Source: CAUJGQ01 sp042408665
GTDB taxonomy: Bacteria > Chloroflexota > Dehalococcoidia > CAUJGQ01
Direction of reading: 5' to 3'
DNA: 59,865 bases
Assembly: GCA_042408665.1 (NCBI GenBank)
Contig: JBHOQW010000259.1
Location: 1-59,865 of the forward strand
In this document: positions 59,659 to 59,865 of the stretch, piece by piece
How the letters are laid out: each line of letters begins with the position of its first letter
How positions within the stretch are numbered: the stretch's first letter is position 1
Translations under genes and position numbers: made by a program
The notes under the pieces: model-generated
Database searches by the model: none
Seen by the model: only the letters and a program-made list of their open reading frames with translations
Told to the model about the DNA's origin: nothing

Positions 59659-59865
59659 ATGAAACCGAACCGCATCAAGCAGATTTGGCAGGAGGGTGGG
59701 TTCGTTACGCTGGGCTGGCTGTCTATCGGGCATCCCTTCTCGGCCGAAGTGATGGCCCGGCAGGGGTTCGACGCCCTCTGTATCGACATGCAGCACGGCC
59801 TGATCGATTACAACGACGTCTGGCCCATGCTGCAGGCCATCTCTCAAACCGATACCGTGCCCCTG
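59659..59865 (+). CDS. HpcH/HpaI aldolase family protein, N-terminal part cut by window end
   Basis: 69 codons are visible, open to the window end. MKPNRIKQIWQEGG, GWLSIGHPFSAEVMARQGFD and the motif LCIDMQHGLIDY match the class II HpcH/HpaI aldolases, in which the D-x-QH/EHG segment precedes the metal-binding site. The family makes or cleaves C-C bonds with pyruvate or glyoxylate (2,4-dihydroxyhept-2-enedioate aldolase, 2-keto-3-deoxy acids). The ATG follows AGAAAGAGAGCAAGC, 42 bp after the previous stop. It may provide the lyase step of the rightward string. Confidence 0.8.
   Translation, partial: MKPNRIKQIWQEGGFVTLGWLSIGHPFSAEVMARQGFDALCIDMQHGLIDYNDVWPMLQAISQTDTVPL

Noticed and set aside
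59659..59865. Frameshift or pseudogene at the window end
   Set aside because: The frame is open to the last base and shows intact family motifs; it is simply cut by the window edge.

Overview
This is a GC-rich, gene-dense bacterial chromosomal window with a four-tRNA cluster, no rRNA, no insertion sequence and no CRISPR array. A CIRCE-controlled groEL, an fmt-rlmN pair, a Wzx/Wzy-type polysaccharide cluster, and several LLM-class (F420/flavin) oxidoreductases and family III (CaiB/BaiF) CoA-transferases suggest a Chloroflexota member, for example Thermomicrobia- or SAR202-like. This placement is an inference from gene content; no phylogeny was run.

Layout. 1-548: tRNA-Leu(UAA, cut by the window edge), Cys, Leu(GAG) and Trp, all on the minus strand. 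0.7-6.3 kb: crotonyl-CoA carboxylase/reductase-like gene, small hypothetical gene, metallo-beta-lactamase-fold hydrolase, secreted serine hydrolase lipoprotein, and a sugar nucleotidyltransferase with a beta-helix. 6.3-12 kb: plus-strand CoA and one-carbon genes: a CaiB transferase, a small hypothetical gene, two tandem methionine-synthase-II-like genes (the first carries a stop at codon 7 and a frameshift) and a family I CoA-transferase. 12-15 kb: groEL with CIRCE, and a Gfo/Idh/MocA oxidoreductase. 15-32 kb: surface polysaccharide cluster with a beta-helix acetyltransferase, a lone CaiB gene, NDP-sugar epimerase, RmlC-like cupin, methyltransferase, Wzx flippase, two paralogous glycosyltransferases, a WecA/MraY-like phosphoglycosyltransferase, a GT-C enzyme, three further glycosyltransferases and an O-antigen ligase/polymerase fused to TPR repeats. 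32-37.5 kb: rlmN, fmt, an LLM oxidoreductase, a stand-alone PolX N-terminal-like HhH protein and an ATP-grasp ligase.

37.6-59.9 kb is the most unusual part: two divergent gene strings facing away from a 347-bp intergenic region at 50050-50396. The leftward string encodes two MaoC-like hot-dog proteins, two CaiB transferases, an HMG-CoA-lyase-like enzyme, a solute-binding protein with two Dpp/Opp permeases, a LysR regulator, an LLM oxidoreductase and an MmgE/PrpD protein. The rightward string encodes a single protein fusing both CaiB types, an LLM oxidoreductase, another binding protein with two permeases, an alpha/beta hydrolase, another LLM oxidoreductase and an HpcH/HpaI aldolase cut by the window end. 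Neither transporter has ATPase genes here. In both the split pair and the fusion, one CaiB domain keeps the catalytic Asp and the other has lost it. I infer a bilateral catabolic island: import of an organic (probably carboxylic) substrate, CoA activation by a heteromeric or fused transferase, hydration, and C-C cleavage by a retro-aldol or Claisen lyase. The substrate cannot be read from sequence.
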